Below are positions 21,601-33,200 of a DNA stretch of 64,000 nucleotides, piece by piece. A model generated the notes under the pieces. It was not told the origin of the DNA. It made no database searches and saw only the letters and a program-made list of their open reading frames with translations. The translations under genes were made by a program, and so were the position numbers. The first letter of the stretch is position 1. The number at the start of each line of letters is the position of its first letter. The DNA is from Macrolepiota albuminosa (Eukaryota; Basidiomycota; Agaricomycetes; Agaricales; Agaricaceae). The stretch is from positions 3,890,947 to 3,954,946 of the forward strand of contig JAMWFC010000049.1 of the NCBI GenBank assembly GCA_027475525.1, given 5' to 3'.

Positions 21601-24239
21601 GCAAACTGGATCATGCTGCTCAATCTAACATTAGGTGTCTTCCACGAACGGCATTCGGCATAGCGGAGCATATTGTCATCAATGGTGTTACCAAGCAAGG
21701 AGGCCCCATGTCTCCGTTCAAGTCCACGATGACAACCAGCCTTGGGCACCGATACCTTGACGACATTGCTCAGGTAGATCCGGATGCTGTCACAATCTCG
21801 AGTAGGTCAGGTAATTCCAGAGACCCCCATCTCCCGGACGATTTGTTCTCTCTGACTATATCAATGATGGAAGCTACTGATGACAGCTTTCTTGTGGCTA
21901 GATCACACTCATGCCTAAATTGGTTCACCTTGGAAATGGAAAGATTTCAATATGCATATGGGTGGCTAACCTCATGGGAAAAGACCTCCGCCCACGTTAT
22001 CAACTCTCCAACTCCTCTTCCCAAAACTCTCCGATTCCCCTCCATCACTAACACTCAAGGGGTCGACCCATGGGTTGTCACTGAGCATGAAGTTCCTGTG
22101 TCTACTAACGAATTCAGCTTCTTGAGAACACAGGTCAATGACCCAAAGGCGAGATTCTCTGAACTAATGAGTATTGTCGACTCATTTGTTTTTCTGAGCT
22201 TCTCCGTTCGCACACCATTCACGTTGGTTCGCAAGGTCATATCTCAAAACATAATTTCGAGGTGCAGAGCGCTATTGTACCTACAACCAATCAGACACAC
22301 CAACGCTATCAAAATCGATGGGAGAATTATGCAAAGAGTACATGAGATTTTGGGTTTTCCATTCTGTCCCTCCTCTCTGGTCTCGACCCTTCCTCTCGAT
22401 CTTGGCGGTTTTGATTTCCCCTCTATAGCACGAATCAATGCGGGTATTGCGATTGAGGGCATAGCCAGGGATCTCAACCATCACATAGAGGCCTATCGGG
22501 TCATGGCTTGCATCACACTTGCTGATTGGACCTGCCAGTTCAACGGCTGTGCAAGCCCGTTGGATGGTCGAGGCATAAATCGTACATTTGTGAGACTAAC
22601 GAAATTGATTCCGTCGGCTTGGATCATAGCTCAGGAACATCTGGCAAAACTGGGTGTATCGCTAAGATTAATGGATCAGAGTCACTTAGCGGAGGGTACT
22701 TGTTCACTATCTCATGCCCTAGCACTGATCAAGCCGCATATCCCACCTCATCTAACGTTAACAGGACACGTCCTCAGGTCGATTAGGGCCATGGGGATCC
22801 TATGTCTAGGCGATATGGGTCGTTGGGTTGTGAATGAAGAACTACTGATCACCTTCTCCACACGTCCAATACCACCCGGTACATGGTCTGAGGCCCAAGT
22901 TCAGAATTGGGGTCGCACGAGTGAAGTGTTGGCCTTTGCACGACTAGACATGTTGTATGAAGGGCAATCTGACCTCATTGTGGATTGTGTGTCTCGCAGG
23001 GCTAGAGCTGAGTCCACCATTGCGGCTCTTGCTGACTTATGCTCTATTCCTCCCACAGTCGAGGCCCGCAACACCAATCAATGGAGATCTGATGGTTCCA
23101 TGGTCCCAGCGGAAGCGGGCTTGCTGGAAAACAAATCGATAACTGCGGCTGTAACAGGTCCCAGGACGGTGGCCCTAAAACTGATGAGACGTAACCTCTC
23201 AATTCTGCATGGTGAACTAATGGGTCTCATTACAGGTATCATTCTGTCGAAAAACGGAGAAACAGAAGCGATGATCCATACTGATCACCTAAACTCAGTA
23301 AGGCTACTTCAGGAGCATCGACTGGCCGGCGATGTTGAAGCCAGACTGAGACATATGAATGGTCAGTCCTATTACCGATGGATTGTGCTTCTTCTTCATG
23401 ACGGAAGGACCAAAGTTACCTACACTAAGGGACACTCTGATGGCACTTTCCTTCCTTCAACCCTCAACAATGCTGCTGACATGCATGCGGTTAATGCACA
23501 GACTGACTCAGATACACCAATCGCTCCGACCCCCTCATTCCTCATGGATCCATACTCGTTCTATCGGACAGGAGATGGGTGGATCGAGTCCAATATTCGC
23601 AGCTTCACTGACCGCCTTTTAGCTCAGAAAACAGCGATGGACTTAGAACATACCCTGGGCCTCCGCCTCCGACGCCTAGTTTACGATCGCAACGTACCCC
23701 CAGACTTTCCCTATCTAAGAGCCATTCTGTGCTACTCCGCCGTCGTCCAGCTGTACGTCAGGTCGGGACAGTTACCAACCACGGCGAGACTTTTCTCAAG
23801 AGGAATGGTCGGTTCCTCTGCGTGCCGCCTAGGCTGTGACTGCACCATCAAGGACAAACATCACATATTTGTCGAATGCCCGCAATTTACGACGTGGAGG
23901 CTCAAAACAACGACTGAAATCTGTCAGTCCACTCATCTGAAATGCTCCAAAATGCGGATCAGGGGGTTCACCGAAAATGAGGCCATGAGTCTAATGAACG
24001 CAGCTGAGTCTCTCTTTTGGGATAACCCTGTTGTGTGGCCTCTCCACAATACTGCCTTCTACTTAGGTCGAACCCCGGAAGTATTAGGAATCCTGGGGAC
24101 GAACCGACCAGTGCTACTTGAAACGAGGAGATTCACTCACAGGATCGCAGTGAGCTGGCACCTTGCATCCATCCAACTAGCAGGACGTATTTGGGGTCAG
24201 GTTCAGAGAATAGTGGCGGGCCGCCAGGGGGTGGACTAG
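18663..24239 (+). pseudogene. LINE 1 ORF2: endonuclease, reverse transcriptase, RNase H
   Basis: A single frame of about 1858 codons broken only by TGA at 20577-20579, TGA at 21042-21044 and TAG at 21477-21479. The first fits CGA-to-TGA (Arg before HIGGAIL) and the last TGG-to-TAG. Endonuclease: CTLNANGL near 19510, LSETKT, FGDLNAT and the SDHRTV end near 20220. RT: PGPDGWEKW near 21140, QMKGFDYL at 21526, TKQGGPMSPFKST, and the catalytic ATDDSFLVA near 21875, an unusual form of YADD. RNase H: HGELMGLITG, HTDHLNSV and KGHSDGT near 23210-23440. A CRLGCD...HHIFVECP zinc motif follows at 23820-23880. ORF2 nicks the target and copies the element RNA into it. There is no ATG at the start of the frame; it overlaps ORF1 in the -1 frame. 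Confidence 0.85.
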
Positions 24240-24489
24240 ATGCCTGAACTGTTTTATTGCGTTTATTGTTTCTCTCTCCTTTGGATTACCTTCTTCTGCT
24301 GTGGTGGCAAGCTTTCCCTTATGAGGGTTTTGATGCTACCCCACAAGCCCATTTAGATACTTACATATCTTTCTATTTTTTGTTTGCTATAGTACATTTA
24401 TTAACGGTCCATCGAGGCATATCATTACTGACATGTCCTTAGCTAGTACCTCTAGCGTAGGTGGATGGCAACATAGTAATATAGTAATC
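24240..24489 (+). other. LINE 1 3' untranslated region and junction with the Helitron
   Basis: No gene. Ends in short AT-rich repeats (ATAGTA units, 24470-24490), after which the Helitron-flank sequence GGGACAACCGTTT begins (about 24499). The same unit follows the hairpin module at 44274-44290. Confidence 0.5.
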
Positions 24490-24831
24490 TATATAGAATG
24501 GGACAACCGTTTCGTGGGAAATTATTGATTAGTAAGGCTGACCAAGGCTGACCAAGAACCTTCCTTTTAGGGCAATAACATAAGAGTTGGCTCATTTCAG
24601 CATTAGAAATGCTTAGAAAATTCAGATAAAATCACTGAAAAATCAGAAAAAATTCGAGGCCTACTGATACACTGACTTGAGTTTTTCTGAGATTTATAAA
24701 TGCTTAAAGAAATCTGAAAAATTCAAGAAAAATTCAATTTAGCTTACAATAATGCTCTGAGAGTTGAGGCAAACTGGGATTAAGCATTGAGTTGTGATTA
24801 CCGAGGCCTTAACCAAACGAAGTGAGGTTAG

Positions 24832-24921
24832 GGTGGAGGCTTAGTTGGGGGGGGTTTGGGGGCGAAGCCCCCAATGAGCTACGAAATTCATGCCGAAGGC
24901 ACGAATCATAGCTCGTCTATA
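24832..24921 (+). repeat. Hairpin module 1 (left flank)
   Basis: Two strong stems in tandem: GGGGGC-GAA-GCCCCC, and TGCC-GAA-GGCA with further flanking pairing. Preceded by a G-rich run and followed by CATAGCTCGTCTATAG. It is one of four copies at the Helitron flanks. Confidence 0.85.
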
Positions 24922-25502
24922 GTATATGCGACGACGCCTGGGAATTGATCTGATTAGTCAGTTCTGACTAAGGCTGACCAAAGAATTGCCTTTTTTGTTT
25001 GTTTTTTGGTAGATGTATGTATAAAATGCTTAGAAATTTGAAGGAAAATCATCAAAAAATCAGGAAAAATTCAGAGGCTACTGATATGCTGATTGTGAAT
25101 TTTTTGAGGTTTATAAATGCTTAAAGAAATCTGAAAGATTCAAGAAAAATTCATTACTCTGTTTTTCAGGAGATGTTAGTGGAAAATGCTCAAATAATTC
25201 CAGGAAAATCATCAGAAAATCAGGAAAAATTCAAAGTCTACTAATATACTGATTTTTAGTTTTTTAAAGATTTATAAATGCTGAATAAAGTCCGAAGAAT
25301 TCAAGAAAAATTCAATTTAGCTTACTTTGAGAGTTGTGGAAAGGGGACTGAGTTGTGAAATGTGGAGGCCTTAACCGAACAAAGTGAGGTTGAGGCCGGG
25401 AATGAGCACTGGGTTGTGAAATGCGGAGGCCTTAACCGAATGAAGTGAGGTTGAGGCCTGGACTATACATACTTGGAGCCCTAACCGAACAAAGTGAGGT
25501 AA

Positions 25503-25592
25503 GGGTGGAGGCTTAGTTGGGGGGAGTTTGGGGGTGAAGCCCCCAACGAGCTACGAAATTCGTGCCGAAGGCACGAATCGTAGCTTGTTTAT
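25503..25592 (+). repeat. Hairpin module 2 (left flank)
   Basis: Same layout as the module at 24832. ATTCGTGCC-GAA-GGCACGAAT is a perfect nine-pair stem here, and one G of the first stem's arm has changed to T. Followed by CGTAGCTTGTTTATATAG. Confidence 0.85.
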
Positions 25593-25907
25593 ATAGAATG
25601 TGACGACTTTTGTGGGAATTTGATGTGATGACTAAAAATTTGTCAGCTGAGTCATCCATGACTAAGGCTGACAAATAGTTGTCTTTTTCATCTCTTTTTC
25701 GGTCAGTTAGAAAAAAAAATTGTATATTAAATGTGTATATTAAATATTTTACTGTATGCTATCTCTCGGACACATGTGGAAGGTGTCCGGAGTCTGTGGA
25801 TGTGGCCAAGGCCAAAACGTGATTTAGTGGACACCAGTTTTCATGCCTTGCATATTCTTAAACCAAACAGCATCAATTTTTCCACGGTTTCAACGTTGTA
25901 GTGAGTA

Positions 25908-26215
25908 AACTACACTACAAAGTAAGTGTTGATTGATTGATTGATTTACAAATATTAATAACCATTCTTATAGCAACGCTTCGAAACTCGATTACAAAGT
26001 AAGTATTGACTGATTGATTGATTGATGACTATTAATAAATGATCAATTTAGCTACAACTTCAAAACTTGATTACAAAGTAAGTATTGACTGATTGATTGA
26101 TTGATGACCATTAACAAACATTCTTATAGCGAAATTTTCAAACTCAACTACAAAGTAAGTAATGATTGATTGATTGATCAATGATCCTTAACAAACATTC
26201 AATAGCTCGACAACT
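25908..26215. repeat. About 78-bp tandem repeats with GTAAGT and TGATTGATTGATT
   Basis: Four imperfect units, each containing ACAAAGTAAGT followed by a TGATT run and a TTAATAA or TTAACAA stretch. The GTAAGT hexamers lie at 25922, 25999, 26078 and 26155. Further GTAAGT sites outside these units are at 26237, 26350 and 26472. Confidence 0.85.
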
Positions 26216-26528
26216 TTCAGCTATTGATTGATCATTGTAAGTGATTTTTAATGTATTTGAGCTTGGAAATTGCTTAAAAAATTCGAAAAAATCACAGAAA
26301 AATCAGGAAAAATTCAATTCAGCTTATAGTGAAAGTTTGGGCTATTGTAGTAAGTGACTTTTATTGTTTTTGAGCTTTATAAATGCTTAAAAAATTAAAT
26401 AAAATCAAGAAAAATTCAATTCAGCTTATAGTAACACTTGGACAACTTTGGGCTATTGATATATTCATCATGTAAGTGTCTTTCAATAGTTTTAAGCTAT
26501 GAAAATGCTTAAAAAACTATTTTTTCAG

Positions 26529-26594
26529 GCAATCTTCAACCACTCACTCTAATAATAAACCCAGTACTCCTGAAGGTCAAAGACAGCAGGCTAG
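26529..26594 (+). pseudogene. Helitron Rep-helicase, first coding exon (left of gypsy insertion)
   Basis: A strong acceptor (TTTTTTCAG) ends at 26528. The following bases read QSSTTHSNNKPSTPEGQRQQAR and join in frame, across the gypsy element and its TSD, to IQSRLQQLQMTD at 37951. This shows the gypsy element landed in coding sequence. Upstream lie seven GTAAGT donor-like sites. Confidence 0.65.
26590..26594. other. Target-site duplication GCTAG (left copy)
   Basis: GCTAG immediately left of the LTR at 26595; identical to GCTAG at 37946-37950. Five-bp duplications are standard for Ty3/gypsy integrases. Confidence 0.92.
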
Positions 26595-26828
26595 TGTAAC
26601 GAAGTTACGAAGTTTAGAGAGCTTAGTGTGTGCAACGACACTGAATCAGACCAGACTGGTCTATTGACAATGTAGTATACACGAAAATAAGCTGCTTTGT
26701 AAGCAGCTGGTAAACTAAGTTATATAGTAATGTAATTAATATTATATTATAATAAATATAATATAATAATATCTACTGTAAAGTAAGTAAAGCTAGGTGG
26801 CCAACGCCACATAGCGGGCTACGCTACA
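26595..26828 (-). repeat. 3' LTR of gypsy copy B
   Basis: 234 bp; read on the minus strand it begins TGTAGCG and ends GTTACA. About 97% identical to the 5' LTR (37711-37945). Confidence 0.95.
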
Positions 26829-26857
26829 CACCCCCCAATCAGACCGAGCTACAGTCT
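26829..26857 (-). promoter_or_regulatory. Hairpin plus polypurine tract (copy B)
   Basis: On the minus strand AGACTG-TAGCT-CGGTCT is followed by GATTGGGGGGTG and the LTR. One stem pair is lost compared with copy A through a CpG-to-TpG change (CCG to CTG). Confidence 0.7.
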
Positions 26858-26873
26858 TGAGATAATACGACGG

Positions 26874-28832
26874 TCATGCCGTCGGTAAGTCTGGGACGGG
26901 GGCAATGGGAGAGTTCCCAGGCTCCCAGAATGGATCGGCAGTCGCATCGTCCATGTCATAGTCGAGGAGTTCATCCTCGGGTGCGGGCACGTAAGAAGTG
27001 CCCGAAGGCCCTGCTACTGGCAGGGAATCGTCATAGTCCCGGAGGGGGGACAGTGTGAGATTGGGGTCGATGGTCGACCCCGAGATGGTTGGTTGGGGAT
27101 CAGGCAGATCCCCGGTGTCGGACGGGTACTGGCACGTCCAGATTTCGCGGGCATGAATGTCTTGCCCGATGAAGAGGTACATCCCCTTGGCGAGCGCGTC
27201 GTTGTATGCACGACGACTGTCCTGCTGCTGGAGCATCAGGCGTTGACGATCGCCGATGGTGGCCTCGCGCCACCCATCCCACTGAGGGATGGACTGGGGT
27301 GTACCATAGTGATCGAGGCGTTGTAGCCTCTTGTTGTCGATAGCAGCCGCCTCGTTGTAGAGCCGGCTGTCGCTGAAGAATAGATGGGCCAAGTAGGTGA
27401 CCCCATAAGTGTACGCGTGGTCAGCCCAGCTGACCGGGATTTGATTGTGAAGAAGGACGCGTAACGCGTCCGAAGTGGAGAACACGGAAGCTGACGCTTC
27501 CGGAATGTCCACAGCCCGAACCTCGAAGGTAGGGTTGTCGGCGTGGATGGGCTCAAAGACTCGCCCCGTGGCTGCCTCGTACTTGGCCACGGCCTCTTTA
27601 TAGAGGCCTGGCCTGGCGAAGACGTAGGCCAGGTACTTGTGTACCGTGGCCTTAGAGGGGCGGCTGGTGCTGAGGGCGCGTACAAGCGCAAACCCAAAGA
27701 GGCTGCGCCAATGAATGCGCATGGCTCGGTCCATGGCCAGACCGGTCCACACATTGGACGTCCCAGGACGTCCATAGAGGAGGGCGTATGAGCCCAGGTA
27801 GTCCAAAGCAAATGGTTGCTTTGGATCAGGGGGAGTAAGGCCGACGAAGGCAATCTTCCCTCCCTCTTTGCGGCGATAGAGCCGTGACGGCACAATCATT
27901 CGCGGGAAACTCTCCCGCTCCTCTGGACTCGCGAAGGGTACCGCGATAGTCCTATACTCGACCTCGTCGAGTAAATGAGACATAGCTCTGTCTCAGGCCG
28001 TAGGGTGGCAGTTGAGCGCCACCCGCTTGAATTCGTTGAGCAAGAGGTAGCCCAACTGATGCTGACAAAGCGGCGTAAACTGGTTGTTGACCAGTGCGTG
28101 AAGTATGCGGACTTCTCGAGGGCTGCGGGGAAACCCGCAAGGTGCAACTTGGTACACCTTACTGTTGTGGGGCGTCGCGGCGGCGTTGCCCTGTTTATCG
28201 TCCTCGAAGGACCTGGCTGCGCGGGCTTCTTGCCCAACGAAGATGGTATTGGTCATTGGCGACCAATAGAATTGGGGAGCCAACCCCGCGCCAAAGAATG
28301 AGTTCTGGCGCTCAATAGTGTGATCACGGTAGATCACCACACCGAGCGCATCAGAGATGCGCCCGGTTTCGTCCTCAAGGAGGGCGGCCCCTCGTTTGGC
28401 GCTGTTCTGCGCCCGACGCTCCATCTTGGCTCGTCGATTGCTGTTGCACCGTTCACGCGCCATACGCTGTGCCGCCGTCTCGTGCGGCACTGGGGATTCT
28501 ATACGAGCCTCTTCAGGCTCCTCATACCAATCGTCGTCGGAGGGAGGGGAGGGCAGCCTCTCCGGCTCCGACTTCTCAGATCGTGGGTCCATTGCCCACA
28601 CACACCGCGGGAGTCGGGCTGGCAGGCCCTCTACCAGTATAGCAGGTAAAAAGGGGATGTTAGCCCCTGGGGCCCCTTTCGGGGCATCCTCGGGGAAGTG
28701 CACGTTGACGTAGGCGCACACTTCCAGTTGCTTACCCCGACGATCCTTTCGGGGTTGTGAGGCCTTGGCCTCAGTGGGACGTGTGCTCACACCCCTGGAA
28801 CTCTGCTCCCCAGAGTACGTGGTGGATACCAC
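26874..28832 (-). pseudogene. Accessory ORF B (copy B), one premature stop
   Basis: Same frame throughout, about 652 codons, nearly identical to ORF B of copy A. The only break is TGA at 27995-27993 where copy A has CGA (2566-2568): a CpG-to-TpG nonsense change. The ATG used as a start in copy A (1771) is GTG here, and the next in-frame Met is about 90 codons in, so an independent AUG start is not conserved. The frame is open upstream into the end of ORF A, as in copy A. Conserved blocks DALRVLLHN, DHAYTYGV and IPQWDGW are intact. Function unknown. Confidence 0.8.
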
Positions 28833-28939
28833 GGATACTGGTCGCGAAGACGCGACCTCAGACGCGCCGCTGGCGAGGCGCTGGATAAGCCGGGGGGCAG
28901 CTGGAGCAGGGACATCTTTATAGGGAAGGATGTCCCGTC

Positions 28940-30115
28940 CTAGGCCGGCCTCCCGGCTGGAGGCAGCAACGCTTGAGACTTAATCGAGCAGGAGGGCGCA
29001 TCCTCCACTCCTTGCCGACGCGCCCTTTTGCTGGAGTCGGTGTCCCGACTCGGAGGTGTAGTCTGCCGCTTACGAATGGCCGATAGGCCAAGAAGATCTG
29101 TTTTGCGCTGAGCGCGCATATGATCCATGTCGTCCATCATCCAGCAGATGAGGACGACTGCCTCCGCATCGCGGAGGAATGATGACTCTGCGGGTACATC
29201 GTACCCGTTATCTCCCAGTCGTTGGAGAAGGGTAGCCAGGACTAAGTCCTGGCTGTGAGTGGGCTCGACAGCCCGTGCTTTTCCTTTGTCGCGTCGAGGA
29301 CGCGACTCTTCTTCCGAGCTGGGCTCGGATTGGTGCGGCATTTCCAGCCGCTGTAGCAAGGAGAGCTTGGCCAGGCTCTCCGTCGGCGCATCGGACGATG
29401 AACCGACGCTTCGTTCTGTATTGAGAGTTTCTGCTCTCTCAATGGCCGCGGTGGCCTGCACGAGGGATGCTCGGCGTCCCTCTAGGTTATTGGTTGGTAC
29501 TGTGGTCGACAGGGAAATTGACCGGCCTCCCTTGGCTTGCGACTCATGCGAGTCGCTGTACTGGGGCATTGCGCCCCAAGCCCCCATCCAAGCCAGGGGG
29601 TACGGCATCATTACGGGCACACCACCCATCCCAGGGTAGTGCGCCGGGGCGGTAAACTGGGGAAAAGGATGTGTCCCCAGTTGCCCTGTTGCCGGTACAG
29701 GGGCAAGCTGCCTCCATGCCGACGCTGCTTGGGGGCTGACTAGCCCCCCGTAGGCCTGTTGCTGGAATTGGCCCTCGGTGTGATGTGGCGCATAAGCGCC
29801 CGGTGCTGGTTGTTGGGGCTGATAGCCGCCCACAGGTGCGTTCTGGGGCATGAAGTTGCCCTGCATGGTTTGAAGTGGCGGATAGCCACTGATCACCGGC
29901 TGCTGCGGCGGGTAGCCCGCCGCTGGTTGTTGCTGCTGCTGTGGGAAGCCCACCGCCTGTTGCGATTGTCTCCACTGGGGCGCATTTTGGGTCAGCGGGG
30001 GAGCCATCTGCCCCCCCCCTTCAGCCGACGGTAAGACCGACGGCGTACTCTCAAATTGCTGCTGCTGTAGCTGCTGCTGCTGCTGGTCACTCACGTCCAC
30101 GGGCATGCTGTCCAT
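28940..30115 (-). CDS. Accessory ORF A (copy B), intact
   Basis: 391 aa from ATG at 30115 (MDSMPVDVSDQQQQQ), about 100 nt after the pol stop and right behind a pyrimidine-rich tract, which could be a core promoter or splice-acceptor context. Residues 1-190 are Gln/Pro/Gly/Tyr-rich with Gln runs. Residues about 290-370 are predicted helical, with VPAESSFLRDAEAVV and a Met-rich DDMDHM stretch, then a basic RKRQ...SKRARRQ tail. This copy keeps nine Gs where copy A has eight. No membrane helix or zinc finger. The matching protein of element D is 219 aa, with a shorter low-complexity part but the same C-terminal pattern. Possible RNA- or chromatin-binding adaptor; unproven. Confidence 0.8.
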   Translation of the reverse strand: MDSMPVDVSDQQQQQLQQQQFESTPSVLPSAEGGGQMAPPLTQNAPQWRQSQQAVGFPQQQQQPAAGYPPQQPVISGYPPLQTMQGNFMPQNAPVGGYQPQQPAPGAYAPHHTEGQFQQQAYGGLVSPQAASAWRQLAPVPATGQLGTHPFPQFTAPAHYPGMGGVPVMMPYPLAWMGAWGAMPQYSDSHESQAKGGRSISLSTTVPTNNLEGRRASLVQATAAIERAETLNTERSVGSSSDAPTESLAKLSLLQRLEMPHQSEPSSEEESRPRRDKGKARAVEPTHSQDLVLATLLQRLGDNGYDVPAESSFLRDAEAVVLICWMMDDMDHMRAQRKTDLLGLSAIRKRQTTPPSRDTDSSKRARRQGVEDAPSCSIKSQALLPPAGRPA

Positions 30116-30218
30116 GGTTGGGGAAAAAAGGCGAAAAAGAAATTTCGCCTTTTAAGACGTGTTTCAGCCACAGCTGCTGACCAACTCAGCCAAGCCGCGA
30201 TCGGCACTGCCGATCAAA

Positions 30219-33200
30219 TTAAGCGCCGGCACGCTTACTTAATTGATGTGGGCGCTTAACGCCCTTCAACTCCAAATAACGGTCAAGTGCCGCTAGCTTG
30301 GAGCAATGGGAGTGTGGCTCCCATGTTGTGTCCCCCAGGGACCATCGTACCTCAAACTCGAGCGTGTTACGCTCAGTCCACCGGTGCCCAATTATGCACT
30401 CGACGAACCATTCGTCATCGTCTCGAGCCCCAAAATCATAGGGGCCTGGGGTCGCCCTGTTAGGGAACAGCGCATCGTCAGACGCGCTATAAGGTCGCAA
30501 CAGCGATACATGAAACTTAGGAACGATGCGTCGTTCCTGTAATGCCAGAGGCAGCTCCAACACGTAGTTGGAGGTACTTGGCTCCACGTCTAGGATGCGG
30601 TATGGGCCTACCCATTTCGGGCAGAGTTTACTCGCCCGTCCCTTCGGGAGCCTCAGATTACGCGTTGATAAGTATACCAACGCTCCTACAGCTATTGGCG
30701 GGTCTGTTCGCCTACGGTGATTGGCGTTCTTTGCCTGAAAGACTCGCGCCTCTATGATGGCATCATGCGCCGCCGCGATGTTCTCCAGGGCCTGCCTGGC
30801 GAACTCGACAACTCCACGGTGAGCTACCGTATCAGCACGAACTTCGTGCAGCATGGAGGGCAAGTACCCTCCGTTGAGTTCAAAGGGCGCATACCCTGTG
30901 GTCTCCGAGATACTCACGTTAATCGCGAACTCAGTGAGTGGACACCAGTCCACCCAGTCCCGTTGGTCAGGGCAAACAACTGCCCTCAAAATCTGACCTA
31001 TACTGCGGTTAACCCGCTCTGTCTGCCCATCCGTCTGCGGATGGAAGGACGTCGACATGAGGAGTCGCGCTCCTAGCAGTTTGTGGAGTTCTCTCCACCA
31101 TTGAGACGTGAACTTTGAGTCACGATCGCTCACAATGGTGCTAGGCAGCCCATGCAGCCTAACGATCTCCCTCAGGTAGATCCACGACAGCTCCTTAGCC
31201 GTCAGCATAGTTCGCACCGGTATGAGGTGCACCATGCTTGTCATACGACATATGACTACCCAGAGGTAATCGAACCCTCTGGACTCGGGAAAGGGACCTA
31301 CGAAGTCCATTCCAATTGAGTCCCAGGGTTTCACCGGCACGGGTAGCTGGTGTAGCTTCCTGAGAGGGGATCCAGGGGGCAACTTTGCCCTCTGACACGC
31401 TGCGCAGGACGCGCAAAACTTAGTCACTTCTTGGGCCATACGTGGCCACCAATACCATCGCCGGATGTAGCCCAATGTCTGGGCGGCACCAAAGTGCCCC
31501 ACCAGGGCATGGGCCTGGTCCAAGACCCGCGTAACAATGGTACGCGTACGGGGGAGGCATACCACTGCCACCCCTTGACGGTTCTCCGTCGTGATGAGTC
31601 CACCAGGCTCATGCCTGAACCGAGGATGGTCGTCAGGATTGGCGATTATCTCAGCAAAGAGAGGATCATCACCATAGTCCTGCACCACCTCCTGCCGGAA
31701 GTCGTCATTGACCAGGCTAGGAGGCTGGGATGAAGGCAATTCGCCTTCGAGCATCTCCGCAAGCGTAACGGGTACATCGTGGCGCTCGTGCTCCCTAGTG
31801 GATGCTGGGTCCACGGCTTCATGCTCCTTGAGCAACTGGGCGGCTACGTCCCGCTCTTCACGCTGCTCTCTGAGGCGAGTGCTTCGCCTCCGTTCATCGT
31901 CACGCATAGCGCGTACTTCCAGGACATGCTCCCTGAGCTCCTGGTATCGGTGGAGAGGTAAATCCTCTCCATCAGGGTCTATGCGGCAGTCTGCCTGCAC
32001 ATACTCATGAGGCTCGTGAGCCTCCCCGACTACATCACTCTCAAAGTAGCGTGACAAGCAGTCTGCCACTTTGTTGAGTTCACCTTTAACATAGGTGATG
32101 TCAAACTGGTATCTCGACATGTAGTCTATCCACCGTCGCTGACGCGGCGACAAGTTCACCTGAGTTTTAAAGAACTCAAGGGCCTTGTGGTCCGTTATGA
32201 TGTGGATGGGGTATCCCATCAGCTTATCCTCCCACTTGAGGAGAGCCTCGAGTATGGCAAGAGTCTCCAACTCGTGCACCGCATAGTTTTGCTGGGCCGT
32301 CGTGAACTTCTTCGACATGAACCCTGCTGGACGGCACGTCTGCCAGCTGCTTCCCTGGCCGTACATGGCCCCGACGCCTGTCTTGGACGCGTCGCAAATG
32401 AGCCATATTGGCTCGTCCCGTCTAGGGTCGATCGGTCGAATCACCGGAGTCTTCGTACAGATCCGTTTGACCATCTCGAAGCACCGCTGGTGTAACGGCC
32501 TCCAATTGAACGGTGATCCGTTCTGCGTCATGGCCATAAGTGGCCCAGTATAGGCTGTGACATCGGGCAAGAAGCTCGATATGTAGTTGACCAGGCCAAC
32601 GAATCGTTGGATGTCATTGTAGTTTCGGGGCGTGCGCCACTCCCGAATATGATCGAGTTTGTCCTGATCAGGGTGGATACCCCGCTTGTCTATGACATGC
32701 CCTAAGCAGTCTATACTCTGAGCGTAGAGCTCACATTTTTTCCACTTCAAGTACAACTTGTACTTGCGCAGTTGTTCGAATACGACTCTGAGGTGCTGCT
32801 CATGCTCCTCCATGGTATCCGAGTAGATGAATATGTCATCTAAGTAGACATGCATGAAATGTCCTATTACGTCTCGGAAGATAGAGGTCATTAGCCTCTG
32901 GAAAGTTGCTGGAGCATTGCAGTCTCCAATTTGCATTATATTGCTCGTGAATGTACCCATGATTGACGCAAACACGGTCTTGGGTACGTCCTCTGTGCGA
33001 ATGCGCACCTGCTCGTAAGCGTCAGTAAGGTCAATCTTCGAGCGATACTTCGCCCGAGCCATGTCTTTCCGGATCACCTCTTGATCTGGTAAGGGAGTTA
33101 CATCCTTTATAGTATTGTCATTGCGCTGACGTGCATCAAGAGCTGTTTGAAGGGTTCCATCCTTCTTCAGGATGCACAATAACGGTGCAGCTTGAGCGGT

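Larger units (their letters stand above)
15600..24480 (+). mobile_element. Non-LTR retrotransposon (LINE 1) with endonuclease, RT and RNase H
   Basis: Two overlapping ORFs: ORF1 (15982-18807 less an insertion) and ORF2 (about 18663-24239) with an apurinic-type endonuclease, reverse transcriptase, RNase H and a C-terminal Cys/His motif. This is the layout of the I/Tad-like LINEs common in fungi. A related, more decayed copy lies at 50.1-53.4 kb. Both end in the same short motif (GTGGATGGCAA / GTAGATGGGAA) followed by short AT-rich repeats, which supports the 3' end near 24480. Decay is slight: three in-frame stops in ORF2 and one transposon inserted in ORF1. Confidence 0.85.
24606..26520. repeat. 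Degenerate AT-rich repeat array, left Helitron flank
   Basis: A unit of about 130 bp, recognisable by AAATGCTTAGAAA, then ATCAGGAAAAATTCA, then TTTATAAATGCTTAA and TTCAAGAAAAATTCA, recurs at about 24606, 25015, 25180, 26240, 26345 and 26480, with more distant copies. The right flank has two more, near 44385 and 44550. It has no coding potential. Confidence 0.75.

Noticed and set aside
25908..26215. CRISPR-like array
   Set aside because: The four units are tandem repeats without unique spacers, in a eukaryotic transposon context.
30306..30757. Plus-strand open frames opposite pol of copy B
   Set aside because: They are antisense shadows of the well-supported pol frame; no independent domain is visible.
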